Both the position numbers and the translations under genes were made by a program. This document shows, piece by piece, positions 25,601 through 40,000 of a stretch of 64,000 nt of DNA; positions within the stretch are counted from its first letter, which is position 1, and every line of letters begins with the position of its first letter. The notes beneath the pieces are model-generated. The model saw only the letters and a program-made list of their open reading frames with translations. It made no database searches and was not told the DNA's origin. This DNA comes from Lineus longissimus (taxonomy: Eukaryota; Nemertea; Pilidiophora; Heteronemertea; Lineidae): contig NC_088308.1 in NCBI RefSeq assembly GCF_910592395.1, positions 21,837,501 to 21,901,500 on the forward strand, in the 5' to 3' direction.

Positions 25601-28600
25601 CATAGCACAGCGGTGATTCTTTCGGCTTGATACCACAGTTTCATATATGATATTCCAGGTTATATATATTATGTTCAGAAGCAATGCAATATACTGTATA
25701 TACCTTTGTTCCAAAGATGGTCACAGTATTTTTAATCAGAAGCTCCTTATCTTCGATCTAAAGCTGTTACCATCAAACTTTTAAAAACTTGTTTAGTCTT
25801 CCACAATTATTATCTATTCACAATACACTCCGGACGCAGTGGACCACGAATATGATGACGAAATGGACTGCATCGGGAGTCTATTCACAATGTGAATGCA
25901 GCCAACAGGACGCTACAGCAGGTGAGTAAAAGAGTAAAGACACTAATTGGAGTCTTGTTAAAGCGACTCTCTCCAAGTCGTCTTTTGTTGTCCATCAATG
26001 CAATGAATTACGATACGGGATGCCGCCTCAATTATGTAAGTCGAGATGGTGCACAGGCGACCTACACACAAAACACCGCGATGAAGCATCATATCTATTT
26101 GTGTAGCGCACAAACATGACTTTTGTTAGATACGATGCCTGGTTTACTTTCAGTTTTATCAATCGAGCAATTAATACGTAAAAGTCTTATTTTATTAGAA
26201 AGTTGTAATTTTTGATGACTTTTTCGTCTAGGAAGCATTATTTTGGTCACGTGCAACATCTGTGTTTTTGTGTTCTGGTGCCAAAACGTCTATGACTTTC
26301 TTTGCAGAATAAAAGTCAGTCGTTTTGTTCCATTCTTTACCACAAATTAGCGAACTTGTCTAATGATCGCCAGATATGTATCAATAAACCCTTTTTAGGA
26401 GCAATGCTTGACATGTCCGCCAGGTCACGTGCCATTAGGTGCAAAATCGGATTTCAAAACATCAAGTTTTGTCCAAATCATATTGGATTGCACATTCTAC
26501 AATAAAATGATTGGTTGTGTATCAAAATATTTTTGTTTAAATCGTCATCATGGAGATTTGCTTGAGAAATAGGTAATTGTTGAGAAGTTGGAGGTATTGG
26601 CATGAGTAGTAATACTTTTTGTTTATAAGCAATAATAATGCATGGCATAATGATATTATATATATTTTTGTCGAGGTTTCGGAAAAGAATTGGAAAACGT
26701 GAGAGAGGGATGGGACTGTACTAACTGACCTACAATGCCAGTACACAAGCAATACAATAACAATAACAATAACGATAAAATGAAGTTCGCTTTTTGAAAT
26801 GTTACTTTCCAGGAATTACGCGTTCAACTAATTAACAAAGGACCAATCAGGTGTTGCTTTCCCAACGTATATTAGAAGAATAGAAAACGGGAATGATCAT
26901 TACAAACGGGATCTTCTTTGCGGTGTCCAAGGGCTTCCGGTTGAACCTAAAAATGCTTTGAGTGCAATTGTTGCAGATTTTCCCTGGTACTGGTTGTTTG
27001 CATCACATGGATGACTCCCGGGCCAGGTCGCGCGATCTCCACCCGAGATTAATATTTATACCCCAGATATTAATTCATAACTTCAACCTTTGAATTTATC
27101 GCTCGGTTTGTCACCAGAATGCAACAAAGGTACCTAATCGGCAAAGACTGAAAAAGAGTCATCAAATATTTACGCGGTTTTCTCGAACGAAATATTACGG
27201 CATATGCCTAATGCATCCCAATAATGCTAGGCTGAGTGAAATTGTAAAAATGCGTTTCTTTGAATGCGATTGCCACGTGACTGACCCACGGCGGACCATA
27301 TGCTTGGTTAGTTCGTTTTATGATTTTTACCTACGTTTTCACGATTTTTCGAATGAATAGCAAAAATCACCAAACGTACAGGTGAATTCCATATGGAACG
27401 CTTAGAATAGCAGATGGGTAGTCACGTGGCCCTACTATCTTGTCCCCGTCTCATTCGATGGACCCGCGGTGATTCTGCTGTGGGAAATGTACCCGGGACA
27501 ATTACACAACAATATAGGTGTTTAATAGCGGAGCTTACTAAATTTGAAATCGTCACCAATATTTTTATGAAAGAGAAGAAAACCAGTCACTGTCATAGTT
27601 CAGGAAACGCACACTGTTATTATTTCATACTCGACCGTTATGGCAATTTCCCAAATTCGGGGTTAGTTACCATGACATTGTCAACACAAATGCATTACCT
27701 GAATATGTCAATAGATACTGTATCGATATCGTGCTGGGATATATCTTTACATAGGAAATTATGCTAGGCAGAACCTTTGAGACATAATCAGCAACCGAGA
27801 CGGTGAAAAGGGTCAAAATCATCCAAATGTAACAGATGATTAGTATAAAAAACATATTTTTCGTGATCGTTTGGAAATAATATACGAAACGTTTATTTTT
27901 GTATCGACATGTACTTGTACTTTATCTGTAGGCCGCACAAAGGAGCAATTTCTGTCGCAGCGACCTGCGATCAAAACATCTCTCGTCTGCTGGTAAAACC
28001 GATAATAGCTGATGATATATCATGCAACTGATGATACTACTTCAATAATCATAAACATCACAAAGCAAAATTTGGTCTTGTTGAACATGGAAAATGATAA
28101 AACAATGACAAGCATATAATGTAGATGAATCATTTTTGAAATTGTTCGTTCTGACATTTGGTTGCCCTCAGCTCCTTTAAGGAACAATGGCGAAAAGCGG
28201 ACACAATATGTTCCCAACACACATCATGGCCATTTTGTAGCAACATGCACTCCCTCCACTCATGTTTTATTACCCCCACTCCGAGACACAATCGAGTTTT
28301 ATTCACGCAGTTAGTCCATGTGAGCCACGGACGATTAATAGTTTATGATTTCCATCAATTTTCCAGTTCCATTAGTAAAATGACAAGTCGATTCTCTCCC
28401 GACTGATTTACTTGCCCGGTCAGTTTATGAAACACAGGGGAGGCCCTTGGGTAACACGAGGTAACCCAGTTGGAAAAGTCACAAAAGTAATTTGCAAGAT
28501 TAAACCCCAATGTCTCAAGTCAGAGAGTACGATTAAATTTGACGGAGATTTTACTTCGAAAAAAAACCCTGAACCACTTAAATACTTCGTTTTTCATTCA

Positions 28601-28849
28601 GTTTTTCGTAAGGTTTCTTTAGTTATTTCAAGATGTTGATCGAAAGGTTCTTGAATCAAGATCTTTACCCAAACACTTTGGGTGGGCTGAATTTTATTCT
28701 AATCCCCCCGATCGATCAAGGTTTTGATATACATGTAACTGGCATTAACTTTGTCGTCGCGCAGATATTTATCATTTGTTTTGAATGGCGCGCTTTAAAA
28801 TTGCAAGGACACTGTGGTTCGATAGAATTGCGCCGCTGTTTCGAATGTG

Positions 28850-28863
28850 CCCCCCCCCCCCCC
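28850..28863. repeat. Poly-C tract (14 bases)
   Basis: An uninterrupted C run followed by ACCCC. Its length is prone to slippage and assembly error. Confidence 0.9.
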
Positions 28864-31800
28864 ACCCCAACATTTTGACGGCACAATCAATGGCAGCTGC
28901 ATCTAAATTTATTTATGTGCATAATACTAAATATCATTAGAACTTTGAAGTACATGTATCAATAGACATTTCAATACGCAGTACATTTTAATTTTAATTT
29001 TACCAAGTTTGTTTTTAAAGCATGAATGTATTATCAACAAGTCTTATTTGAGTGCACTTCTAGTGTTAATTAAATCTGAAATAAAGTTACCAAAGGTTAA
29101 CCGATGCATCAATCGGAAATGTTGCAGCAAGGGGTTTCCTACAAGATTCTCTAACTTTCTTAGCAACACATACCTCTATCTAAGTCCGTTTGGTTAGCAA
29201 CAAGGAGAAAAATATTTTTGCGAATATTCTTATCTTCTTTTTCTTTCTTCCCTTTAGATTTGGCGGGAAACGGTGTTGTTGTGTCCGAGGTAAACCTGAC
29301 AACTTCAGTTCCTTTCACAGGTAATTGAGTCCAAATGAGCCGTGCATTACATACAGCAAACCACTTTCTTCTACAGGTAATCTAGGTCAACCTCATGGTG
29401 AACTCAAGACAAGGTTGTCATCCGGAAACCGTGTGTTAATTTTAGCGTACCCGAGTAATATGACGTAATCACCTGTAAAGTCATTATTGACTCTGCAGGT
29501 CGCCAACACTTTGATATCGATCTGTGATTCTTGATGATAAATTGTAAACTACAAATAACAAATTTAATGAGTAGAAATCTTTTTTGATCGGCAACACGGC
29601 TGCACACCTGGATTTCGAAACTCCTGCATTGTTGCCATGCAATGTGATGTAATATATACATTGATGCTTCGCCGAAATTCACAAATACGTTATGTGGTAT
29701 TAAATGTCAAAAATGACAAAAGATTCTGCACTTAATTGCAAGTGAACGAAAGGAAAATTGATACTAAGTGCTGGGCGATGTTCGAAGTTTTTGGTTAAAA
29801 TCAAGGTAATCTTATGTTAATTTTGAATCACAAGACGTTCACTTTTGATACTAAAACAATTGAACACTTTCACTTTTTTTCCAAATTCTTGCTTCAAAGA
29901 CATAGTTTTGGTTTAATCTAATCGTAATATCGAGAGCAAATCAAACGGATTAGTAATACCATCATGGAGCAAGATTTTACATTTTTTTGATCAGCTGACA
30001 ATGGTAAAAGGTTTGGCCCGACAGGGCAAATGCAAACTGACCAATCTTTGGCAATTATTCTGATTCAATTTTAGTTAAAACCACAATGCCGATATCAAAA
30101 TTATCCGACATGACCAATTATGAAATTGAATTGTCAGTCTCTTTTGTGAAATATTAATTTAATCAGGTTAATCATGATCACTATTTCCAGCAATTAATGG
30201 ACTAAAGCGCCACTTCAGATGAAAATGAAATTCATCATCGCGCTCAATAAAGATACATGCTAAGATTATATACAGGTCAGAATAGGTCCAAGCATTTAAA
30301 TTAAACTGTCACAGAAGTCCGAGATGGCACTTCGTGAAAATGGCGCAATTATTATTCGAGTTACAAAGGATAATGATACAAATAAAAGAATAATGACAGA
30401 AGCGATCAGTAAACGCCCCAAATGCATGAAAAGAATGATCTTCCAGAAATGGCGGAAAATTGCAGAAAATTGGCGGAGTCACGAACTAGTACGATTCATA
30501 TCTTGCTTTATCGGGTTATTGTCGCAACACCTGTACACCTGCAAATGACGGCCAACAAGACATATCGTGTATTTCGGACAGTTCAAATACAACGGCTGTC
30601 ACCTGTCTAACCGAATATTTTTTCGATATTCTGACGTTTTTCCTTTCCTTGAGTTTTTCTAAAGCAAAAGTTAATCCAGCTGGTAAACTGAAGTTTTCGC
30701 GTCGCGTTTATGTATCAACATTACTGTAAATGTTTGTTTTAAGGCAACGCGCGATTCTCGGCTCTGAATTTTACATTGGCGTTAGGATTCAGGAAAGTCA
30801 CACCCAACATTTTTTTCGGACTGAATACAGGCGATTTCAGACTTGCAAAACGTTGATGATAAGAATTAGAAATTGAAAATGACGTGCATATACATTTGTA
30901 TTATGCAGTATTTGAGAACAGGGAAGAAAAAAAAAACACCAAATCATCACGAGACCTCTTTGTAAACAATGGACTTCAGCTCCGACTCAAAAATAATCTA
31001 AATCAAAACTGAATTCCACGCTTATCAACACTCGCGCCTACCTGGCGTTCAAATTGCCATGAATGTCAATTTATAGCGGGCTAATCTGATACCGAATTGG
31101 CCAAGAATTTCTAATGAAGGCGGTGAATACTTTGACATATCATTAAGGTGGGTCACGGTGGTTCGACATCTATACACTTCGCAATAGTGCATGTACATGT
31201 ACATGCATGTGCATTGTATGCATTTGATTTCTCAGCTATGTATAACATCACCTGTTGGAGTTTCGGCTGTTCAGGTGACATAAATGTACTTTTAAAACTA
31301 AATTCCGGTGAAAGGAGGACCAGGTCTCGAATTGTTTGAGATTCAGGAGAATGGTAAAGCTTGGTTTCAATTAAAGGATTCGAACAATGTTGATTAAGAT
31401 GACAAGATATTTTTTAAATGCTATTAATTCCAGTGTTCAAAATGTGATAGGCTCTCGGCATCTCACTATTCGGCGATGGCTGTCACCAGGGCACGGTGCA
31501 TATTTTTTTTCATGAAATTAAAAAAATACCAGATTTGCCCAGCTAGACTAGTTTTAATTTAAATGGAGGAGTTCTAGTTTCCGGCCAACCACTGCATCAA
31601 TATACTACGAGTCTGCGGAATGTATACCTGTCATCCAATTTTGAATTTATTGATTTGGTATCAACGTGGATTTTATCATTAGTATTATGGTCACATAGCT
31701 TTTTACGGTCAATTAGTTATTCATTAAAAACGCGCGAGCAAATGATAAATGTATGGAAGTGCTTTGAAGGGCGATGCAAATCAGTGCCCTTGGTTTAAGA

Positions 31801-32131
31801 GTGAAGTGTTTGGGGTTGGTGTCGGTGCGAAAAAATACAGGAAAATTTTAACTTAAAAAAGGAGAGTTTTATCCCTAGGCGGCTGTTTGTCTCTGTCAAC
31901 TTACAGTTAGCTGAAACACTGAGAAACTATCTCAATATATTGGATTTGGAATTATTTGCATTCCTTTTGGATGTTCTTGTCACTATGAAAATGATTTGGG
32001 GGGTCATGAAAAAGCACTCAAGACGAAGATTTCTGTTAAATTTGTAAACGGCGCAGAAAGAAGAGTTCTGAACATTTTTACTTTATCACTGCTTACTTTT
32101 CAATTTTTCATCATTTTTATTTTCGTCCTAC

Positions 32132-32342
32132 CTTTAGCTCTACCACTTCTTACTCTGGTGTGCTCCAACTGAGGCCAAGCGCATTGTTGAGGTCCACCAA
32201 AGGGGGACGCAAGAGGATTACCTAGCATATCTCCGTATGAACATGAATTATATTCCCTTTTTGGATAAAAGTCGCACTTGTAGGATGGTGGTATATGGTG
32301 GGAGTAGGGGTATCCTTGTCCCGAGGTGAACATCATTGTCAT
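32132..32342 (-). CDS. Pax2/5/8: Probable distal alternative first exon of Pax2/5/8 (1A)
   Basis: An open frame begins MTMMFTSGQGYPYSHHIPPS and ends HTRVRSGRAK (70 codons plus one base), followed by the donor AAAG|GTAGGA in phase 1. It is rich in Tyr, Pro, Ser and Gly, typical of a transcription-factor N-terminus. Joined to the paired-box exon at 13211, the split codon becomes GGC, giving ...[24 protein letters not shown] is the canonical Pax2/5/8 start of the paired domain. No other recognisable exon on this strand lies between them. The first ATG has a weak context and the frame stays open upstream to about 32495, so the start could be one of three clustered ATGs, or the exon may begin further up. 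It could instead be the first exon of an unrelated gene whose other exons I do not see. Confidence 0.6.
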
Positions 32343-33937
32343 TGACGAGTTCTTTTTGCCAGAACTGCATGTAATTTCGCAGCTCATGAAAGATAGAGAC
32401 GGATATAGTTTCTCCGAATTTTCCGTGTTGGTTTTCCTGACAAAAGTTGGATAAAAGTAGTCAAAGATATGAACTGCACATCCTGATATCACCAAAAGAA
32501 AAGTGTTAAGTTCTCCAAACTCTTCACTCTAATAAATTTCCAAAAATCGAACAGTACATTTAAGCGTTTGACGAGTTTCAAAAGTAGGAGATGGGTTGGC
32601 AAAGATGAAGGTAGAGTGGTATATATTCCAAGGAAGTTTGAAGAAAGATGTCAACAAAAATTCTCTGATTAGTTGATGTCTTCTATTCTCCAATGGTGGT
32701 TGATCCCCAGAGATGCCACTTGAAACAATAAGGGGCAAGGAACGCCGTGGCAACGACAAAGGCAGACTTAATCCTCAGCTGAAACTGTACGCTTGTCACG
32801 ACATTTACGTTTCCGCCGCGGGAAAAGTCAATGTTTTTCACCTTGAACGTGTACGTCTTGCCCGAAATGTTGACTCAATGTTTCCGTACTGGTCGCCAAC
32901 AGGTTGTCACCTATGCCAGGAATGTACGCCGGCGAGATGAAATCACCAACTTCTTCATCAAAATGCACAATTTGTCCCCATCATGCTAATGAGTGTAACT
33001 GATACCCGGGGCAGGCGCCGCCAAATCAAGACACATTCCCGAGTAATCTGTGGGGAGAATTTACCAGAGAAGACATCAGTCAGAGCAATAGGAGGAACTG
33101 AATGGTCACTAAATCAAACTGGGTCCATTTCCACCGGATTATACAGTGTTATCCAACATGAATTGATATAAATAATGTTACATTGAAAGTTGAAAATGTC
33201 TCCACTAATGACTTTGCGGTAAATATGCCATAAACTCCATCAGAGTGCAGGAAGTGCCCCACGAGACAATGACTCGAAGTGAAAGTTCAATTTGAAGAAT
33301 TTGCCCGATTTTCCTTTTAAATCCCACGGCCCTGTGTCTTATGAGCAATTGTCTCAGGAAGAGTCAGTTGTAAATTACACCTGAACATGAAATGGCATCA
33401 ACACTCGAATGGTTTAAAATATTAAGTTTGTCCAGTTCGTTACGCTTTGTCAACCGCCTGATGGGCATTTAGATCATTCTAAACTCTAAAATAACAGATT
33501 ATCATCCAAAAATAGTCCCCTCGGAATATTCATTTTGATCCAATCATGTTTATTTTCCACAAAGCGTTGTGGTACGAGCCATTTTTTAATTGGCCATATA
33601 CGAGCCTAACGAGCTTTGTCTGGGCTTATTCTTCTCAGAGTGACTTTCGGACTCACCTAGATCAAGCTTTAGTATTTTGCACCAAAAACACGGTGGTCCT
33701 AAGGGGATTAATCCCCCCTCGTATATAAAAATCATCTAACATTACCACAAACGCCGTAAAAGTCACCGCGCAGATTTTTATCGAAAGCCTATTAAGTGTA
33801 ACCAAGTGAAAGAATGTCTCACCAGTTGACCAAGCCTTGTTTGACACGAGGTAAAAAAAGTGCTGAGACTTTGACACAAAGTTTGATGAGACCCTTCCCA
33901 AGTTATTGACGGAACTTCTCAACCAAAAGATGTAAAA
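32343..33937 (-). promoter_or_regulatory. Region upstream of distal exon 1A, candidate distal promoter
   Basis: On the minus strand this precedes exon 1A. The part at about 32730-33080 is clearly richer in CpG than its surroundings (GGAACGCCGTGGCAACG and CCGCCGCGGG words) and could hold the distal Pax promoter or an enhancer. No TATA box or start site can be assigned with confidence. If transcription starts here, intervening 5'UTR exons may exist that I cannot see. Confidence 0.3.
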
Positions 33938-34066
33938 CGGCGCGAGTCTGTGGTTTTATCGTTGTCTAGAGGGTAAACCGGCGCGAGTCTGTGGTTTTAT
34001 CGTTGTCTAAAGGGTAAACCGGTGCGAGTCTGTGGTTTTATCGTTGTCTAAAGGGTAAACCGGTGC
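33938..34066. repeat. 41-bp tandem repeat, three copies
   Basis: Three full units begin CGGYGCGAGTCTGTGGTTTT and continue ATCGTTGTCTARAGGGTAAAC, with a six-base start of a fourth. Copies 2 and 3 are nearly identical and copy 1 differs by about two bases, so the expansion is recent. The repeat lies in non-coding sequence upstream of exon 1A. Confidence 0.95.
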
Positions 34067-37000
34067 CATGTATTCATGTATTGACTCATCTAACAATAAC
34101 TATCCTCTCATTTTTCATGAATACAACTCATTTCAAAAATGCATAAACTCTTCTTATTGAAACATGAATTCCGTACTCTCTCCTTGGAAGGTATTCATTA
34201 TATGGCTGCCTTTGATGTAGAATGTGATGATAAAACAAGAACTGTTATCACCATTATCTTTGCGACATTGGGGCGAGCCATACACAAGGAGAGTGTGCAT
34301 CAATCGCATAGTATAGCCTTCACATATAGCATCGTACTTAAATTTTAGTATCCAGGCTTAACAAACATTTTCGTGCGGTCATATTCAATCTTAAAGTTGG
34401 CTCGTTCTCCTTTCTGCTTTGTAATGGCATTTGAATTAAACCGATAATGGTCAGCATTATTTCTTTCTAATCGGGCATAAAAATAACCAAAACATTGCAT
34501 GAACTGCCAAAACGCAGTGGGTTCTTTGACAAATTCTATATTTTAAGCGGCTTTCATAAAAATACATTCAAGTTGGGTCGATGACGCCAAAAAATACTTG
34601 ATTTTGACATTTTATTTATGATTTTACACGTTCTGCTCAAAGTATTTTACTGACTACTGGACACGTCCAACATAACACTATGTTATGTCCGTTTGAACGT
34701 TCTTAACATGTCTTATGCTCGTTTTTAACAATAACCAATACAAGTACCAATGGGGAAAAACAGCAAAGTATTTTCAGACTGACCCCAGCCAAGTTTGATT
34801 TGATGATATTTTTACGAAGACCATACGGCGTTCATGCGAGAATGGTCATCTTCAAAATTTGAATAAGCTAATATCAAACTTAATCGAATTCTTAACCGAC
34901 TCTAGGTTGATAAGTTATTAGGAACTAAGGCAATACCTCTATTGATTGTAGCGGAATTTAGAAATTAACCTCCGTAGTGGATGTGGTAAAAGCGTTACGA
35001 ATTTTCGGGACTCTCCGGTATGCACTCTTCGAAAGAAAGGTTTTGAGGACTCGAAAAACTTTTAATTGTTTTTCGGCCATCACAAATATGAAGCCCGTAT
35101 AGTAGGTTGCCACGGTAAACCATTCATATATAATTATAACAATGACAAGAGCAGAACGCTGTTAGCAAGGCTGCTCGTATCATATTCTTTGGTGTGTCAG
35201 CGAGGATTTGAAAGCTGACGACAGTGTCTAATAATATTCCGTTAATTTATGCTTAGAATTAGGTCGAGATGACTAAGCCTTATTTCTTCTAAATACCAAT
35301 GAACCGTGTCCCACTGCCTCTGGCAAGCCGTCCCGGGCACTGTAGCCCGTAAGCCTGCAGCGTCCGGCTAATGACTCTAATGCAAATTACAAGTGACTGC
35401 ATCATCATGTCTCATCCTGGCGCGATATATGACAACGTTGCTCATCACTTTATTTGAAGAGGACATGGTGATGGAAAGCAAGTGGTCATCACTGGGGAGG
35501 GGTAGGGGTACGGAATTCCTGTACTGATACGTCACACTGCTAGCATGGTATTACCTGGTTCGCATTGAAAACATCCAAAATGAAGTCATCTACCAAAAGC
35601 AGGCGGTAGACGAATAGCATGGCGGAGTGTACTAGTAATCCAGAGAATATTTATCCGAAAAACGGAGGTCCACCAAATAATTCCAAGAGAGCAACTAAAA
35701 GCATCTGATCAGACCCAAAACAGAGAGCAAAATGCTAGCAGCGTTAAGACAGGCAATTTATTTACATTCCTTTAAATCATAGATGCAGGGCCGGTGACAG
35801 TTTTGTTCGTTTCCCTACCCCGTTAGTTTGCTCATAGTTATGGAAGAGTGAATTTTCGTGTACAGGCGTGACTATCGCTACTGCTCAGTCACTAGCCGCG
35901 TCACTAACCACCAGTATCAACACGGGTGGATCCCCTCCGGTGGCTGCACCTTACCCGCCACTTAACCCTCCCTAGCACCACTGGTAACACACACATACAC
36001 CATAGCCAAGCAATGATGGATGGTACAGGGGACCCCGGCTCCGCACATACCCAAACTGCGGGGAAGTCGTCCGATCCGCATGGTCAAGCTAGCGGTAGGC
36101 GATGCTCGGCTGACCACGGTTCAGGTGTGAGGCGCACCTTAGCAATCTCAAAGTAACATGCTATGACGAGCTGCGAAGGAAGACCAGCAGAAGAGCTTGA
36201 TTAAAACTCACTGGCTGTGAGTGACGCCGAGACCTATGCCTCGTCGAGTTTATTATATGCTCAATCGAATACAAAATCCAAAACTTACGAAAAATTGGTT
36301 GATAATCTGTTGTGGAAGAATAAAAATAATTGATACGGAGTGATTTTGCTTTTGGCATTGTGCAGGCACTGACAATGCCAAGAATGTGATGTGAGCAGTT
36401 CCAGATCAGAACATGAGTGTGTGCATTTTTCTCTGTCTCAAATTTTGCTGAGAAATGGCACTAAATCACGAACCGAAACAAGTTATTACTGACAATATAG
36501 GGTTCGGAAATAAAAGAAAGGTTATACGATTATCAAGAATTTAGAAGATAATTATGTACAAAAACATCGAGGATAGGCGACAGAAATAATAATGAAATGA
36601 TCGTGACCATGCATATGTTTTCTGTAATTCACTGCGGTTTGCCTCGAAAAAGATAGCCAATTTCCTCTTCCGCTCGAAGCCAGACACAAAACCTTAAGGT
36701 CTCATTTTGAAAACAGTTGTATTGTAGCTGTTTTATTGCCGGATAAAAACGATGAAACCTCTTCCTCAACCGAAGGAAAGGAAACGATAAACCGAAACAA
36801 CCGAGTGATTTACTGTAATACCTTTTTGACAAGGTACTAGGTGGGGGAAGTAAATAATGAAAAATAACATTGGAATCGGCTTTAATTTGCGGCATCAACA
36901 CCAAGGAAAATGGCAGAGAGAGAAAGGTGAAAAAGCTTCGTTTGGTTCTAAATGTCGTGGATTATGGAGCCTCACGGATAATGTTTCGTCCCTGTGCGTG

Positions 37001-40000
37001 ACTATGCTCAGTTCATTTTCCGCAACCGTGGTCGCCTGTCATCTTTGACAGACGTGGTTTACTCTACCAGTGAACACTGTGTAGTGCATAAACCACAGGA
37101 TCGTATTGAAAGCGTATACATTTGTTTGTGTACACCTGTACATTCTCTTTGTACATTCTACAAGAGATGAGGTTCTTCTCGGTTCTTCGACGTGATGCAC
37201 TGAAAATACGTACAATGTACATGTAGGTCCAAAGAAAAGCATTCTTCTCAGTGATACTCTATAAGCATATTTTTAACACTAAAAGTAGCAATATAATGGT
37301 GAGAAGGAAAAGGGGATGAAACGGCCCAGGTATTTTCAGGACAGATTTACTATGCTCCAAAACACAACTGACTTTTAGATATACATGTACATGTACTTGG
37401 AACTATAGAGTTTGTGTGCTGAATGCGGATCGTTATCTTTAAAATGAAAAGAACGACAAACATTTATATTCAAACATTTTTTGTTGCAGGTAATTTTCAT
37501 GTTTATTCTCAGGCATCTTAAATAAACAAGTCTAAGGAAACAACTCGACTTTGCGAAAAAAATCGTTCACCTCATCAACGACTAACAGCAACTTATCTAA
37601 GTCATTAGTCAGTACCTAACAGCAATGCAGACGAGAATGGCAACCTATTGTATATTACATGTATACCCCTTGAGAAATTAAAACTAGTCACTTTCCCATT
37701 CAAAGTAATTAGCAATACCGGCTTTCACCCCATGTCATATAAAGATGCCCTCTTGCTCCACGGCGATAGTTGACTTCTCAAGATCATAAATTATTTCACA
37801 AAAAGATAATAATACAGTTGAAGAATAAAGTTTCGCACGTTTCGTGTTGATTGCCTGAAGGTACGAACTAATGACAATGCCATTACAATTCATGAGCATA
37901 TCGCACTGGTATCGTTTTACAGCATGCAGCGTTCGTGAATCTCAAACAAGAGAAGGAAAGATTGCGCTGATGACGCGCCAACCACAAGTAATGGTCGTAG
38001 CTTAGTTATCAGTGGGGGGACTTGAGCTACGCAGAGACCGTGGAGAGCCCAGCCCGGCTGCATCAACCCAGATAACAAGATAACCGGGGAAGGGTTGCTC
38101 AACCGTACGGGGAGCGCGCAATGACATCCTTGCGCGTATAGATACCATCTTGGTGATTAGCCTGAGCTGGTGTCACGATTCATTGTAAAACACTTCGGAA
38201 GGACTTAACAATGTTAGGTAAATGACACGGAGAAAGTAATTAAGTCTTTTCTGAAGCCAGGCATCATTCTGCCTCCAATTGTATCGGATCTATTGTCTAG
38301 CTTCATCAAGGGTAATGTTTTTCTGATTTGTAATACTTTGTTGGTGGTTAATTTCTCCAGGGAGATTGGCAGAAATAGATACCATGTTGCAATGAAGCTG
38401 CATTGTGTTATGCCGGCACTGGGAATTGCTTTTTAATTTGTGTTTTTAAAACATGGGTTTCTTATTTATATCTTTGGCAGGGTATTGATAAGAAATACTT
38501 TTTTTTCTCATCATAGAGGACTCATCTTTAATCTACAAATGACAAAGTTGTTTTTATTCGGTAACAATAAAAACGAATTGCTAGTGTTCTCCTCTGAATC
38601 TTCAAATGACGACAAGGATTACTCTGGTATTTGTGAACAGTATGTTTGTGTTATCTTCTATACGAAGTTAGAAGAGAGCAGGAGAGTTCTTTTTTATTGT
38701 CACCAAAAACCAATGCAAGCCTTTGAACTCTAAAAAGAATTTGTTTTGTTCTTTGCCAAAACCATCTACGTGGAGCATACAAATGTACTTGTCGGACCGA
38801 AAAATCTAGTAAAAGTTTTCAAAAGCCCAAAATTGTTATTTTCTAAGAGTGTGCAAGCACCAAAAAAACCAAGTCAATGATACTCTGTATGTTCTTCTTT
38901 AAAAGCCTACAGGGGAACAAAAGCATCACCAGTAACCTCTCATTTCCAGACAACAGCGTACTCCCCAACTTTGGCAGAAAAAGAGCACAACTGGCTCTAG
39001 CGGTACTTTACGTTGCCTATTACCACGCCGGCCACGTCCGCCATTTGCCGTGGTCACAAGGCGTAGAGCCTTCTTCCAAGTCGTAAAGGCACTGAGTCAC
39101 CATCAACGCCATGCGTGATTCTATTCTCTTTTAAAAGAAATAAATTTGGGCAAAGGGTGACGTTGATACATTTGCTTTCAAAAGCATTAGCATATATGCT
39201 ATTCTCTTATCACTTCTAGCAAAATAACTCGAAAATCAATGTCATCTCTTTTTAGTACGACTGATAATCAGCTGCGTTTTCTACATTATTGGTTTTCTGA
39301 TTTGCATCGATCATTAATGCGACAAGTGTAACTTTCATATTTGTTTCAAACAGAAAACAATCTGCATGCAATTTCAGCTGTTGTGCAGTGCACCTTTACC
39401 TCGAATTCTTGAGTCATTTTAATAACATCTCTTTATACATGTTGGACCAAATTTATAATTAAATCTTTAAAATCATACCGAGTGCACCAGCTTTCGCGAA
39501 ACGCCATAAAATCATCAAGGCAGAATGGCGTATCCTTTTAAAACTCGTTAAGCTTCGTTGGTAGAATACATAAACGGATTGCCTGGCGATTCTCTACCTT
39601 ACATTTCCTGTTTGTGTGCATTGCATGCGAGCATTGGTGATCGTCAACCGTGATGTTTTGGTGCAGGATTCACTGGGGATTATTTTGTAATCTTGTTGCT
39701 GAAGAGCTCGGTGAGCGGCTTTTGGATTGAAAAGTGGTTTCATCGATGGTTTGCTGACAAAATCGTTCATTTGTATGGCGTGATTTGTCTTGTTTTTCTT
39801 CAAAACTGCATTCAAATTAACTAATGCCTTTGAATACCATTCACCATTGAACATGAAACGAGATTAATTCTATTTGTATCAAAATCTGATCTGTTTTTCT
39901 TGGTTAGATTTGAGGTGGATGAAAATTAGATACAGAAGAATTCTGCACAGCTGGACAGTTACATTATAATTGCATTCATAGGCCTTTTGTTACAGTTGCC

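Larger units (their letters stand above)
19258..32131. other. Probable long first intron of the distal Pax form; no confident gene
   Basis: Thirteen kilobases of mostly AT-rich sequence with no convincing exon. GC/CpG-richer islands stand out at about 20870-20990, 21840-21980 (with an inverted copy of a word from 14425) and 22790-23120. The last has a strong minus-strand acceptor (TTTTTCTCTTCAG at about 22890) followed by a short open stretch, but no recognisable protein. A 14-base C run lies at 28850-28863. Scattered open frames up to 130 codons (23826-24218, plus) show no domain and are best read as chance or conserved non-coding sequence. Confidence 0.45.
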
